Below are positions 1 through 7,244 of a stretch of DNA of 19,856 nt, in pieces. How positions within the stretch are numbered: the stretch's first letter is position 1; each line of letters opens with the position of its first letter. A model generated the notes under the pieces. It did not search any database. It was not told the origin of the DNA and saw only the letters and a list, made by a program, of their open reading frames with translations. Origin of the DNA: Chitinophagaceae bacterium UBA4857. GTDB taxonomy: Bacteria > Bacteroidota > Bacteroidia > Chitinophagales > Chitinophagaceae. The stretch is from assembly GCA_002399735.1 (NCBI GenBank), contig DHEF01000052.1:1-19856 (forward strand), given 5' to 3'. The position numbers and the translations under genes are program-made.

Positions 1-72
1 GAAAGATCCTTAAAAACAGCTAGCGCTATCGTAGAATTATCGGCAATCAGGATTATGCTTAAGAAATTTTAA
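1..72 (+). CDS. IS5-family transposase, C-terminal fragment (gene runs in from the left)
   Basis: Frame 1 is open from base 1 to a TAA at 70-72 and encodes 23 residues beginning ERSLKTASAIVEL and ending in SAIRIMLKKF. From memory of the family, this matches the extreme C-terminus of IS5-type DDE transposases, where a DYER-like stretch is followed by a short helix and an IRxMLxR/K end. The catalytic residues lie outside the window. The stop sits about 15 bases before a likely IS terminus, which fits the compact layout of these elements. The fragment is short, so the family call is moderate and rests on recognition alone. Confidence 0.5.
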   Translation, partial: ERSLKTASAIVELSAIRIMLKKF

Positions 73-87
73 AACTTAAACAGTCTC
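1..87 (+). mobile_element. Right end of an IS5-type insertion sequence (partial)
   Basis: After the transposase stop, the sequence aacttaaacagtctc ends at base 87. It resembles the terminal inverted repeats (GAGACTGTTTAA-type, read inward) of IS5-group elements. The next three bases, tta at 88-90, would suit the TNA target duplication of the IS1031 subgroup. The left end is outside the window, so neither the inverted repeat pair nor the target duplication can be confirmed here. Confidence 0.42.
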
Positions 88-100
88 TTAGGGGATGGGG

Positions 101-134
101 GTAAAATAATAAGCCCCCCTGTAGAAACAGCGGG
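101..134 (-). terminator. Weak candidate terminator downstream of the pyrophosphatase gene
   Basis: Read on the minus strand, this forms a stem (ctgt/acag extended by three C-G pairs across one mismatch, loop agaa on the plus strand). The U-rich but broken run cttattatttt follows. It lies 34 bases past the stop codon of the gene ending at 168. The stem is imperfect, so confidence is modest. The rest of the 1-167 gap holds the IS end and nothing else recognisable. Confidence 0.35.
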
Positions 135-167
135 ACTTACTTTAATGGTTCTGATTAAGAACTTTAA

Positions 168-2426
168 TTATTTATATTGAACAGTGTTATTATTTCGAGT
201 GTGCAAAGCTAAGGCATCTTGTTCAATTTTCAAGCTGTTTTTTGATTCCGGCATAGGAGTTTGTACCGGAGGTACAGTAATTGCCGGAACGTCTTTGCTA
301 TCCATTTGTGCCAGGGTAGGCGCAATAACCAATGATACAATCGACATTAATTTAATCAAGATATTCATCGATGGACCAGAAGTATCTTTAAACGGATCAC
401 CTACTGTATCACCGGTAACCGAAGCCTTGTGCGGCTCAGATTTTTTGTAATACATTTCACCGTTAATTTCCACCCCTTTCTCAAATGATTTTTTAGCATT
501 ATCCCAGGCACCACCGGCATTATTCTGGAACATACCCATTAATACACCACTAACAGTTGCACCGGCTAAAAAGCCACCTAATGCTTCTGCACCAAGGCCT
601 GGCATAAAACCAATAATTAAGGGAGATATAATCGCAATGGCACCCGGTAACATCATTTTTTTAATAGAAGCTTGTGTAGAAATAGCCACACATTTATCGT
701 ACTCCGGTTTAGCAGTACCTTCCATAATACCCGGAATATTTTTAAACTGGCGACGCACTTCCTCCACCATGGCCATAGCAGCTTCACCAACCGCACGAAT
801 AGCTAAGGCCGAGAAGATGAACGGAACCATTGCACCAACAAATAAACAAGCTAATACATTGGCTTTGTAAATATCAATGCCGGTAATACCTGCAACACCT
901 ACGAAAGCTGCAAATAAAGCTAAAGCTGTTAAAGCTGCAGAAGCAATGGCAAAACCTTTACCACTTGCAGCAGTAGTGTTACCTACAGCATCTAATACGT
1001 CGGTTTTTTCACGCACATCAGGAGGTAATTCACTCATTTCGGCAATACCACCTGCGTTGTCGGCAATAGGTCCAAAAGCGTCAATGGCTAATTGCATAGC
1101 CGTTGTTGCCATCATACCGGCAGCGGCAATAGCCACACCGTATAAACCGGCACACTCATAAGAACCCCATATACCACCTGCTAATACCAAAATAGGTAAA
1201 AAGGTAGATTCCATACCAATTGCCAAACCACCAATTACGTTGGTAGCATGACCGGTAGAAGATTGTTTAATAATGCTTAATACCGGACGTTTGCCCATAG
1301 CAGTGTAGTACTCGGTAATAATGCTCATTAAAGCACCGACCAATAAACCTACACCAATAGCGCCTAATACACCCCATTTGGTAAAGTAAGTACCACGTAA
1401 TTCCATTAATTCAGGTAATAACCAATATACTAAACCGGCAGCAGCAGCAGCGGTTAAAATCATCGATCCCCAGTTACCCATGTTTAATGCTTTTTGTACG
1501 GTGCTGGTATTAATACCAGCCTTATCGCTAATACGCACAAACAAGGTTCCTATAATAGAAAATAAAATACCTACACCGGCAATTAACATAGGCAATACTA
1601 CAGGCGAAAATCCGCCTAAAATATCATCACCAAATGGAACAACTGTTTGCTGACCTAATACGATAGTAGCTAAAACGGTAGCAACGTACGAACCAAAAAG
1701 GTCGGCACCCATACCGGCTACGTCACCTACATTATCACCTACGTTATCGGCAATAGTGGCCGGGTTACGAGGGTCATCTTCGGGAATACCGGCTTCTACT
1801 TTACCTACTAAGTCTGCACCAACGTCAGCAGCTTTGGTATAAATACCACCACCCACACGGGCAAACAAAGCAATTGATTCTGCACCCAGTGAAAAACCGG
1901 TTAACACTTCAATGGTTTTTAACATTTCGTCGGAGTTAACCGCCGCACCATTTGCAAATACTTGTTGTAATACAATATATAAACCGCCTAAGCCTAATAC
2001 GGCTAAACCTGCCACACCTACACCCATTACAGCACCACCGGTAAAACTAACGTTTAATGCTTTGCTAAGGCTTGTACGGGCAGCTTGTGCTGTACGTACA
2101 TTGGCTTTAGTTGCAGCACGCATACCAATATAACCGGCAAGTGCACTTAACACAGCACCAATAACAAAGGCAACAGCAATGCTCCAATGCGAGTGGGGGT
2201 TAGCGCTGGCCATTACTGCCAGTAAAACGGCAACAATAACTACGAAATAACCAAGCACTTTCCATTCGGCTTTTAAAAAAGCCATGGCGCCTTCGGCAAT
2301 GTAATTACTAATTTCTTTCATACGGTCGTTGCCGGCATCTTGCTTGGCAACCCAGTTAAATTTAAGTAAGGTGTAAAGCAATCCAATAACTCCCATTGCA
2401 GGCACCAGGTAAATCAATTTGTCCAT
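168..2426 (-). CDS. hppA: Membrane-bound ion-pumping pyrophosphatase, K+-dependent type
   Basis: A 752-residue polytopic membrane protein that couples hydrolysis of pyrophosphate to cation export across the cytoplasmic membrane. Length and hydrophobicity fit the usual 16-helix fold. The pyrophosphate/Mg2+ site is clear: DVGADLVGKVE at 201-211, then IADNVGDNVGD around 225-235. The GNTTAA motif at 482-487 has Ala486, and Gly489 follows; in this family Ala at the first position marks K+-dependent enzymes, whereas K+-independent ones carry Lys. The ion-gate region is unusual. Helix 6 reads DLFGSY (Gly245 where Na+ pumps have Glu), while helix 5 has Glu183 in GAESIALFARVGG where Ser is common. This resembles, as I recall, a Flavobacterium-type H+-pumping subgroup, so H+ transport is favoured but not proven. 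About 50 mostly polar residues follow the last helix. The gene is monocistronic; its promoter lies 36-43 bases upstream. Confidence 0.96.
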   Translation of the reverse strand: MDKLIYLVPAMGVIGLLYTLLKFNWVAKQDAGNDRMKEISNYIAEGAMAFLKAEWKVLGYFVVIVAVLLAVMASANPHSHWSIAVAFVIGAVLSALAGYIGMRAATKANVRTAQAARTSLSKALNVSFTGGAVMGVGVAGLAVLGLGGLYIVLQQVFANGAAVNSDEMLKTIEVLTGFSLGAESIALFARVGGGIYTKAADVGADLVGKVEAGIPEDDPRNPATIADNVGDNVGDVAGMGADLFGSYVATVLATIVLGQQTVVPFGDDILGGFSPVVLPMLIAGVGILFSIIGTLFVRISDKAGINTSTVQKALNMGNWGSMILTAAAAAGLVYWLLPELMELRGTYFTKWGVLGAIGVGLLVGALMSIITEYYTAMGKRPVLSIIKQSSTGHATNVIGGLAIGMESTFLPILVLAGGIWGSYECAGLYGVAIAAAGMMATTAMQLAIDAFGPIADNAGGIAEMSELPPDVREKTDVLDAVGNTTAASGKGFAIASAALTALALFAAFVGVAGITGIDIYKANVLACLFVGAMVPFIFSALAIRAVGEAAMAMVEEVRRQFKNIPGIMEGTAKPEYDKCVAISTQASIKKMMLPGAIAIISPLIIGFMPGLGAEALGGFLAGATVSGVLMGMFQNNAGGAWDNAKKSFEKGVEINGEMYYKKSEPHKASVTGDTVGDPFKDTSGPSMNILIKLMSIVSLVIAPTLAQMDSKDVPAITVPPVQTPMPESKNSLKIEQDALALHTRNNNTVQYK

Positions 2427-2461
2427 AAGTTTGGTTGTATTAACAAATTTTTAAAGGAGGG

Positions 2462-2469
2462 CAAAGATA
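2462..2469 (-). promoter_or_regulatory. Bacteroidota-type -7 promoter element of the pyrophosphatase gene
   Basis: On the minus strand this reads TATCTTTG, an exact match to the Bacteroidota primary-sigma consensus TAnnTTTG. It ends 35 bases upstream of the ATG at 2426, predicting a leader of roughly 25-30 nucleotides. A clear -33 TTG-type box is not visible. No Shine-Dalgarno precedes the ATG, as is normal in this phylum. Confidence 0.6.
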
Positions 2470-2617
2470 GGGTTAGAAATGCAGATTTTATATATACGGC
2501 CTATATTCCCAATTTTATAATCAATTTTTTATATAATAATCAGTTTTTCAGTTAGTTACAACTTAATTTGGGGCTTTCGGAAGTAGTAACTCCGGTCAGC
2601 AGCAGTTCCCGCCTTCT

Positions 2618-2668
2618 GTAGTAGTGCAATGGCTACACACTTATCCAACGCACCATTGCAGCTACTAC
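2618..2668. repeat. Large imperfect hairpin (REP-like)
   Basis: gtagtagtgcaatgg at 2618-2632 is the inverse of ccattgcagctactac at 2653-2668, apart from one extra G in the right arm. The 20-base loop is cacacttatccaacg-like. The hairpin lies between the pyrophosphatase promoter and the terminators of the peptidase gene. It has no U-run on either side, so it is not an intrinsic terminator. The flanks (cagttcccgcc on the left, cagtcgggcagcccg on the right) are GC-rich and may belong to the same element. Confidence 0.6.
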
Positions 2669-2713
2669 TGCCAGTCGGGCAGCCCGTCATCAATAAAACA
2701 ACCATCAGCTATA

Positions 2714-2800
2714 ACCACAGCGTTGCTCAGAGGTTTTTCACAGAGTAGCACAGAGAAAACTTTGTGTAACTCCGTGTTCCCAACTCCTTTCCCTCTGTGG
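2714..2800. repeat. CACAGAG-type dispersed repeat, copy A
   Basis: An intergenic unit built of several cacagag words followed by their inverses: ccgtgttcc, then ccctctgtgg at the end. The ends accacag and ctctgtgg are inverted. A second copy occurs at 14481-14580 with the same word order. In both cases a poly-A tract and a hairpin terminator follow directly, just past the end of a minus-strand gene. No open frame here looks real. Confidence 0.6.
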
Positions 2801-2801
2801 C

Positions 2802-2828
2802 AAAAAAAAGCGATGGGCAAAGCCCATC
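2802..2828 (-). terminator. Intrinsic terminator, distal of two, after the Xaa-Pro aminopeptidase gene
   Basis: On the minus strand, a perfect 7-bp stem GATGGGC/GCCCATC with loop TTT is followed by GC and eight T. It is the second of two near-identical terminators about 100 bases apart downstream of the peptidase gene. Confidence 0.75.
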
Positions 2829-2903
2829 CCTAAAAACTATCAAATCAGAAATCATCAAATCAGACATCAGACATTTTAGAATCCTGCATTTTCATTTTAT
2901 AAT

Positions 2904-2932
2904 AAAAAAAGCGACAGGCAAAGCCCATCGCT
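2904..2932 (-). terminator. Intrinsic terminator, proximal, after the Xaa-Pro aminopeptidase gene
   Basis: On the minus strand, AGCGATGGGC pairs with GCCTGTCGCT across loop TTT, with two adjacent G-U pairs in the RNA, followed by seven T. It begins about 55 bases past the stop at 2988. The stem is a variant of the hairpin at 2812-2828, and the intervening DNA carries repeated caaatcag words, so the pair looks like a local duplication. Confidence 0.75.
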
Positions 2933-2987
2933 AAATATGTAAATTTCAAATCAGCAATCACCAAATCAGAAATCCTACATTACTCTC

Positions 2988-4460
2988 CTAAAATCCTTTC
3001 TTCTCAGCCGATTTCAACGCCGGTAGTTTAAAGTTATCCAATGGCGATTTTTCGCTCATCAACTTTTCAATATCTGCAATGCTGCGAGGAGAGAAAATAG
3101 ATAACAATTCATAACCGTCTTTTGTAATTAAGGCATCATCTTCAATACGTACAGCAATGCTCCACCATTTTTTATCGCAGTTACTACCTTGTGGTATATA
3201 AATACCCGGCTCAATGGTAATAACCATATTCTCTTTAATGGTACCATAGCTGCCTTTATCATGTACATCCAAACCAATATGGTGACCTAAACCATGGGGG
3301 TAGTAACGGGCAGCAGTTCTCTCATCCGGTGCAACACCTAATTTAACCAAGCCTTTTGTAATTACATTTTGTGCAGCAGTACTTGCCTGTGCCCAGTTGC
3401 TGCCATCTTTTAAAGTAGCAAAAGCAGCTTCCTGTGCATCATATACTAATTGGTAAATTAATTTTTCTTCGGCCGAAAATTTGCCTTTAGCAGGAATGGT
3501 ACGGGTAACATCGGCAGTGTAACCATGGTACTCAGCACCAACATCCATTAACACCATTTCGTTGCCAATTTTGGTTTTGCTGTTTTCGGTGTAGTGTAAA
3601 ATACAACCGTTTTCACCACCGCCAATAATAGAACCATAACCAATACCTTCTGCACCGTAACGTTTGTGTACGTACTCATGTAAGCCTTGTATTTCCAATT
3701 CACTCATATTGGGGTGGGCTGCTTTCATCACTTCGTTTTGTGCACGGCAGGATATTTCCACCGCTTTGCGCAACAACACAATCTCTTCAGGAGTTTTAAT
3801 CTCCCGTAAATCAGCCGTTAATTTATTAAACCCTCTAACATCAAAGCGTGGTTTGCTGGTGTAGTCGGCCTGTATGTCGGCTTTTGTTTTAAAAGTTTGT
3901 ATCAGACTGAACAAATCATCACCGGTACGGCCCTTTTTAGCCACATCTTCCGGAAAGCGTTCAAATAAAATTTTATCCAGTTTGGTAAAATCTATCGACA
4001 AACTTTTAAAGTCTTTGGCATTAAAAGCGTGTTTAAAACCCAATTTGCTTTTTGCTCCTTCTACACCAAGTCTTTTACCGGTCCACTGTTCAGCCTGCGC
4101 ATTTTTTTGTTGCACATACATAATTTCATCGTAGGTATTACCGGCACTATCGGTTTGAGGTTCTTTAAAAATTACTAACAAAGAGTTGGGCTCTTTGTAA
4201 CCCGAAAAATAATAGAGGTCAGGGTTTTGATGGTAGTTGTAATCTACATCATTAGAAAAATTGCGTTCGGGGTAAGCAAACACCACCAGGGCCGAGTTGG
4301 CCGGCATTTTTTCACGGGCTGCTGCACGCCTGCCTGCATGAAAAGAAGCACTTAAATAATCGGTAGGTAAGTTTTCGTTGGTTTGTGCAACTACAATATT
4401 ACTTGCACTAAAACCCGTTAATAACAGTAACAAAAAACCTTTAAAAAATGACTTGCGCAT
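2988..4460 (-). CDS. Exported Xaa-Pro aminopeptidase-like M24B metallopeptidase
   Basis: Cleaves N-terminal residues preceding proline; the family uses a two-metal site in a pita-bread fold. Numbering from an upstream ATG at 4493, all five ligands are present: Asp317 (LMDVGAEYHG), Asp328 (TADVTRT), His404 (PHGLGHHIGLDVHD), Glu428 (ITIEPGIY) and Glu451 (AVRIEDD). The substrate-site histidines 400 and 411 are also present. An N-terminal creatinase-like domain covers about residues 45-220. I prefer the ATG at 4460 (residue 12): from there the protein opens MRKSFFKGFLLLLL and runs into SNIVVAQ, a good signal peptide with cleavage after VVAQ, so it should act in the periplasm. That gives 490 residues before processing. 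No Shine-Dalgarno is seen. It is monocistronic, ends in two terminators, and likely serves peptide utilisation. Confidence 0.93.
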   Translation of the reverse strand: MRKSFFKGFLLLLLTGFSASNIVVAQTNENLPTDYLSASFHAGRRAAAREKMPANSALVVFAYPERNFSNDVDYNYHQNPDLYYFSGYKEPNSLLVIFKEPQTDSAGNTYDEIMYVQQKNAQAEQWTGKRLGVEGAKSKLGFKHAFNAKDFKSLSIDFTKLDKILFERFPEDVAKKGRTGDDLFSLIQTFKTKADIQADYTSKPRFDVRGFNKLTADLREIKTPEEIVLLRKAVEISCRAQNEVMKAAHPNMSELEIQGLHEYVHKRYGAEGIGYGSIIGGGENGCILHYTENSKTKIGNEMVLMDVGAEYHGYTADVTRTIPAKGKFSAEEKLIYQLVYDAQEAAFATLKDGSNWAQASTAAQNVITKGLVKLGVAPDERTAARYYPHGLGHHIGLDVHDKGSYGTIKENMVITIEPGIYIPQGSNCDKKWWSIAVRIEDDALITKDGYELLSIFSPRSIADIEKLMSEKSPLDNFKLPALKSAEKKGF

Positions 4461-4610
4461 AAAGTTTTGAATTATGTTGCGTAAAATAACCATTTTTGCA
4501 TGCTTACAGCCTATAAAATTTGTAACTGGTAATTTTTCGGGATGAATAGTTATAGATGTTAACCTAGGTCTTAAAGAAAATAGATTGATTTTTTAAAATG
4601 ATGAGATAGC

Positions 4611-4711
4611 TGTCAGGCTGAGCTTGACGAAGCTTTCAACGATTTTTTTATTGTTCTTGTGTAGCCCTTCGTCAAGCTACCACGCCATGCGGGTTTAAAA
4701 ACAGGGTGACA
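4611..4711. repeat. REP-like inverted repeat with an interrupted right arm
   Basis: The left arm tgtcaggctgagcttgacga (4611-4630, continuing agct) belongs to the gtcaccctgagcttgtcgaag-type repeat common in Bacteroidota. On the right, cttcgtcaagct (4667-4678) is the exact inverse of 4621-4632, and cagggtgaca (4702-4711) matches the remaining outer arm at 8 of 10 positions. The two right-arm pieces are separated by 23 bases, 4679-4701, absent from the left arm. It lies between two divergent genes. I see no U-run marking it as a terminator. Confidence 0.7.
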
Positions 4712-4769
4712 AAGACTTGACACTTTTTATGAAGAGTAAATAAAACGGTAATCGTAAAACTTGTACTTC

Positions 4770-5570
4770 ATGTATTATGAAAATAAGATAGTATTAATAA
4801 CAGGTGCAAGCTCAGGCATTGGTAAGGAGTTGGCTTTACAATTAGCCAGACAAAAAGCCAAACTAATATTAACTGCTCGTCGTGCCGATGTGTTGGCCGA
4901 AGTGCAACAAACCTGTCTACAACATACGCAACATTGCGATACCATTGTTTTCGATTTGTCGCAAACCGATAAGATTGACCAATTAGCTAAAGATGCTTTA
5001 GCAAAACATGGCCATATAGATGTATTGGTTAACAATGCCGGTGTAAGTCAACGGTCTTTAACTATTGATACCGATATTTCTGTAGACAGACGCATCATGG
5101 AACTGGATTATTTTGCCACTATTACATTAACCAAGGCATTATTACCACAATTTGTAAAACGTGGTACTGGGCATATCATTGTTATCAGTAGTATTTCCGG
5201 TTTAATGGGCTTTCCTATGCGCTCAGCTTATGCAGCAGCCAAACATGCTTTGCATGGTTTTTTTGAAACCCTGCAAACCGAAAAACCTGCCGAACAATTA
5301 TATGTTACCATTGCTTGCCCGGGTAGGGTAAACACACCTATATCCATGTCGGCACTAACTGGCGATGGTAAACCACATCAGGTAATGGATGATGGCCAAA
5401 AAAACGGCATACCCGTTGAAGAATGTGTACGCAAAATTTTAACTGCCGCACAAAATGGCAAACGTTTAATAAAAATTGCCCGAGCCGAAGGAATGTTATT
5501 GTTTATAAAAAGAATTATGCCTTCGCTTTTTTTTAAAATAGCTCATAAAAAAGGAATGCAGCCACATTAA
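4770..5570 (+). CDS. Short-chain dehydrogenase/reductase (SDR), classical type
   Basis: An NAD(P)(H)-dependent oxidoreductase of unknown substrate. Numbering from the ATG at 4770 (266 residues), the Rossmann glycine motif TGASSGIG is at 11-18 and NNAG at 88-91. The catalytic triad is Ser141, Tyr154 and Lys158 (YAAAK), with CPGRVNTP after the active site. TAR near residue 36 follows the second strand, a pattern more often seen with NADPH. The C-terminal 35 residues are basic and hydrophobic (LLFIKRIMPSLFFKIAHKK), as in DHRS7-like SDRs with possible membrane contact. An in-frame TTG at 4761 would add three residues, but the ATG is more plausible. The gene is codirectional with the VOC gene 118 bases downstream, but a promoter in the gap suggests separate transcription. 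Confidence 0.9.
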   Translation: MYYENKIVLITGASSGIGKELALQLARQKAKLILTARRADVLAEVQQTCLQHTQHCDTIVFDLSQTDKIDQLAKDALAKHGHIDVLVNNAGVSQRSLTIDTDISVDRRIMELDYFATITLTKALLPQFVKRGTGHIIVISSISGLMGFPMRSAYAAAKHALHGFFETLQTEKPAEQLYVTIACPGRVNTPISMSALTGDGKPHQVMDDGQKNGIPVEECVRKILTAAQNGKRLIKIARAEGMLLFIKRIMPSLFFKIAHKKGMQPH

Positions 5571-5574
5571 TAAG

Positions 5575-5650
5575 TTTAATGTTTAAAGTTCAAAGTTTAA
5601 TGTTGAGCATTAAGCCTTCAGCTTTCTGCTTTAAGCTTTTCGCTTTCCCT
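5575..5650. repeat. Degenerate 7-8 bp repeat tract (GCTTTCxGCTTT type)
   Basis: This gap contains two forms of short repeated words: agtttaatgtttaaagtt and then cagctttctgctttaagc. Its reverse complement (aaagcagaaagctgaaggct) closely resembles the tract at 15304-15395, including the shared string gaaggcttaatgct or its variant. It is non-coding, with no hairpin or T-run strong enough to act as a terminator for the SDR gene. Confidence 0.55.
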
Positions 5651-5659
5651 CTAAATATT

Positions 5660-5668
5660 TATTTTCGC
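5660..5668 (+). promoter_or_regulatory. Bacteroidota-type -7 element for the VOC gene
   Basis: tattttcgc fits TAnnTTTG with T to C at one position and ends 20 bases before the ATG at 5689. A ttttcg around 5636 is at about the right distance for the upstream box. The same tttattttcgca string occurs 16 bases upstream of the kinase ATG at 15626, supporting a real promoter type used in this genome. Confidence 0.5.
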
Positions 5669-5688
5669 AAAAATCAAACAAGATAAAA

Positions 5689-6762
5689 ATGTCCAAAGCT
5701 TCTCATAAACAATGTATCACCGGTGTTCAGCAAATTGGGGTAGGTGTAAAAGATTTACAGGTTTCTAAATTATGGTATAAAGCCAACCTGGGTATGGAAG
5801 TGCAGGTGTTTGACGATAAAGCCGACGCACCTTTAATGACACAATATACCGGTGGGAAAATACATTCGCGTCATGCATTGTTAACCTTAAATATGGCCGG
5901 TGGCGGTGGTATGGAAGTATGGCAGTATGTAAGCCGCACACCGGTACCGGCCGATTTTACACCTGAGTTTGGTGATCTGGGTATTTTTGGTGCCAGGATA
6001 AAAAGCAGTAATGTTGAAGTCTCTTATCAGTTTCATAAAGCGGCGAATGTAAAAGTGTCGGCATTGTTAACCAGTGCAAAAGGCGATAAACATTATTGGC
6101 TGCAGGATGAGCATGGTAATTTGTTTAATGTGGTAAAAGGACATGAGTGGTTTAAAGCGCCAAATCCTGAAAATAAAATGGGTGGTATTTATGGCGCTGT
6201 TATTGGCGTGTCAGATATTGACAGAGCCTTAAAGCTATACCGCGATGTATTGGGTATTAGTGAAATAGTATATGATGAGCAGGGACAATTCAGTGATGTA
6301 CCGGATATTGTTGCGGAAGGTTACAACTATCGCCGGGTGTTGTTGCGTAAACCCGGATCGGCCCAGGGAGCCTTTAGTAAATTATTAGGTGGCGTGGAAA
6401 TTGAGCTGGTGCAGGTACTGGACAAAAAGCCACGGAAAATTTTTGATAACCGGTATTGGGGCGATTTAGGATTTATACATCTTTGTTTTGATGTGATTGA
6501 TATGGAAACCCTGAAAAAACAGGCTACTGCGGCAGGTTTCCCTTTCACAATTGATAGTGCCGACTCTTTTTCGATGGGGCAGGCAGCCGGAAGGTTTGCT
6601 TACCTGGAAGATCCTGATCAGGCATTGATTGAGCTGGTGGAAACGCATAAAGTACCTATCCTGAAAAAAATTGGCTGGTATCTTGATTTAAAAAAACGCG
6701 GTGTGGAAAAACGTTTACCAGAATGGATGATTCGTTGTATGGCACTGAGTAAAGTGAAATAA
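5689..6762 (+). CDS. VOC (glyoxalase/dioxygenase superfamily) protein with two tandem domains
   Basis: A 357-residue cytoplasmic protein with two vicinal-oxygen-chelate units, roughly residues 10-155 (VQQIGVGVKDLQVSKLWYKANLGMEV) and 165-320 (IYGAVIGVSDIDRALKLYRDVLG). The layout recalls hydroxyphenylpyruvate or extradiol dioxygenases, but sequence identity with those enzymes is not evident. The metal-ligand His usual in the first strand of each unit is replaced by Gln15 and Gly169. Candidate ligands that remain are Glu76 (MEVWQY), Glu239 (VEIEL), His264 (FIHLCFD) and Glu315 (LIELVE). The last 35 residues are basic. Substrate and reaction are unknown, and it could be a binding protein rather than an enzyme. 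It has its own promoter and a strong terminator at 6789-6817. The neighbouring SDR may share a pathway, but nothing proves it. Confidence 0.85.
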   Translation: MSKASHKQCITGVQQIGVGVKDLQVSKLWYKANLGMEVQVFDDKADAPLMTQYTGGKIHSRHALLTLNMAGGGGMEVWQYVSRTPVPADFTPEFGDLGIFGARIKSSNVEVSYQFHKAANVKVSALLTSAKGDKHYWLQDEHGNLFNVVKGHEWFKAPNPENKMGGIYGAVIGVSDIDRALKLYRDVLGISEIVYDEQGQFSDVPDIVAEGYNYRRVLLRKPGSAQGAFSKLLGGVEIELVQVLDKKPRKIFDNRYWGDLGFIHLCFDVIDMETLKKQATAAGFPFTIDSADSFSMGQAAGRFAYLEDPDQALIELVETHKVPILKKIGWYLDLKKRGVEKRLPEWMIRCMALSKVK

Positions 6763-6788
6763 TAAAATTATATCCGGTAATTGTTTTA

Positions 6789-6817
6789 AGTGAATCATGT
6801 AATGGTTCACTTTTTTT
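6789..6817 (+). terminator. Intrinsic terminator of the VOC gene
   Basis: agtgaatcat (6789-6798) pairs with atggttcact (6802-6811) over loop gta, giving ten pairs including one G-U. A run of seven T follows at 6811-6817. It starts 26 bases after the stop codon. The T-run overlaps the conserved end (ggtaacataaaaaaag on the minus strand) of the adjacent dispersed repeat. Confidence 0.85.
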
Positions 6818-6934
6818 ATGTTACCAACTGCAGTAACACAGATGATCGTCCCTTGCGATCCGATAGGATCGGGATTTAATTTATTTCCAGTGGAAATGAA
6901 TTAAATACTTCTCTTGTACTGCATATCGCTAATC
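6810..6934 (-). repeat. Composite dispersed repeat, unit 1 (inverted copy of 15441-15571)
   Basis: Read on the minus strand, this unit starts gattagcgatatgcagtac (6916-6934), contains gcaagggacgat (6845-6856), and ends ggtaacataaaaaaag (6810-6825). The same three blocks occur in the same order and at nearly the same spacing on the plus strand at 15441-15571. Between the first two blocks the two copies are unrelated: here a hairpin at 6874-6906, there a different core. Degenerate ggactttcgga words precede the first block in both copies. Confidence 0.7.
6874..6906. repeat. Hairpin inside repeat unit 1
   Basis: The 15-base arm at 6874-6888 and the arm at 6892-6906 (ggaaatgaattaaat) are inverse with one mismatch, over the 3-base loop agt. 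It occupies the interior of the composite unit, where the copy at 15441 carries another sequence. Confidence 0.7.
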
Positions 6935-6998
6935 AACAGAGGAAAGTCCGAAAGTCAGCGAGTTCGTAAGACCGAAAGAAAATTTCTTATTTACATAA

Positions 6999-7045
6999 AT
7001 CGCTAAAAGCGATAAAATAAAAATGCGAAACTACAAGTTTCGCAT
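6999..7045. repeat. Two adjacent perfect hairpins
   Basis: atcgct aaa agcgat spans 6999-7013. Then atgcgaaact (7023-7032) and agtttcgcat (7036-7045) form perfect 10-bp arms over aca. Neither is followed by a T-run. They belong to a series of hairpins filling the gap between the VOC gene and the SusC gene. Confidence 0.75.
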
Positions 7046-7070
7046 AGGGAGTAAAACGTAAAATATTTCA

Positions 7071-7142
7071 TAAACCGTTAAAACGGTTTAGAGGAGATTG
7101 TATGTTTTCTATAGCCCACGGTTTAAACCGTGGGCTATAGAA
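7071..7142. repeat. Two related palindromes sharing the AACGGTTT/AAACCGT core
   Basis: taaaccgtt (7071-7079) and aacggttta (7082-7090) form the first palindrome around two bases. The second, 7107-7142, is a perfect 36-bp palindrome: 18-bp arms, no spacer, with core ccacggtttaaaccgtgg and outer ctatagc/gctatag. The region between holds no coding potential. The tagcccacggttt motif resembles REP elements that in other Bacteroidota are linked to IS200-like REP-associated transposases; this link is from memory. Confidence 0.8.
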
Positions 7143-7244
7143 TTGTGGTACGATTTGAATGGATTTATCCATTTTTTTATCTGGCGCAAGTCTCCCGACC
7201 TATGTTAGAAAACGAGAACCAGCATTATCAACGACCGTCATGCC

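Noticed and set aside
2624..2833. 69-codon open frame upstream of the aminopeptidase terminators
   Set aside because: It spans a hairpin, a CACAGAG repeat and a terminator; the composition is that of repeats, not protein.
6939..6950. gaggaaagtccg, identical to the conserved CR-I start of bacterial RNase P RNA
   Set aside because: The following bases do not continue with the RNase P pattern, and no partner for the P4 helix is visible downstream. The string lies in a degenerate ggactttcgga tract that recurs near 15399-15430 (inverted), so it is part of a repeat.
6999..7142. CRISPR array (repeated palindromic units)
   Set aside because: The palindromes differ in sequence and spacing, and no constant repeat with regular unique spacers exists.
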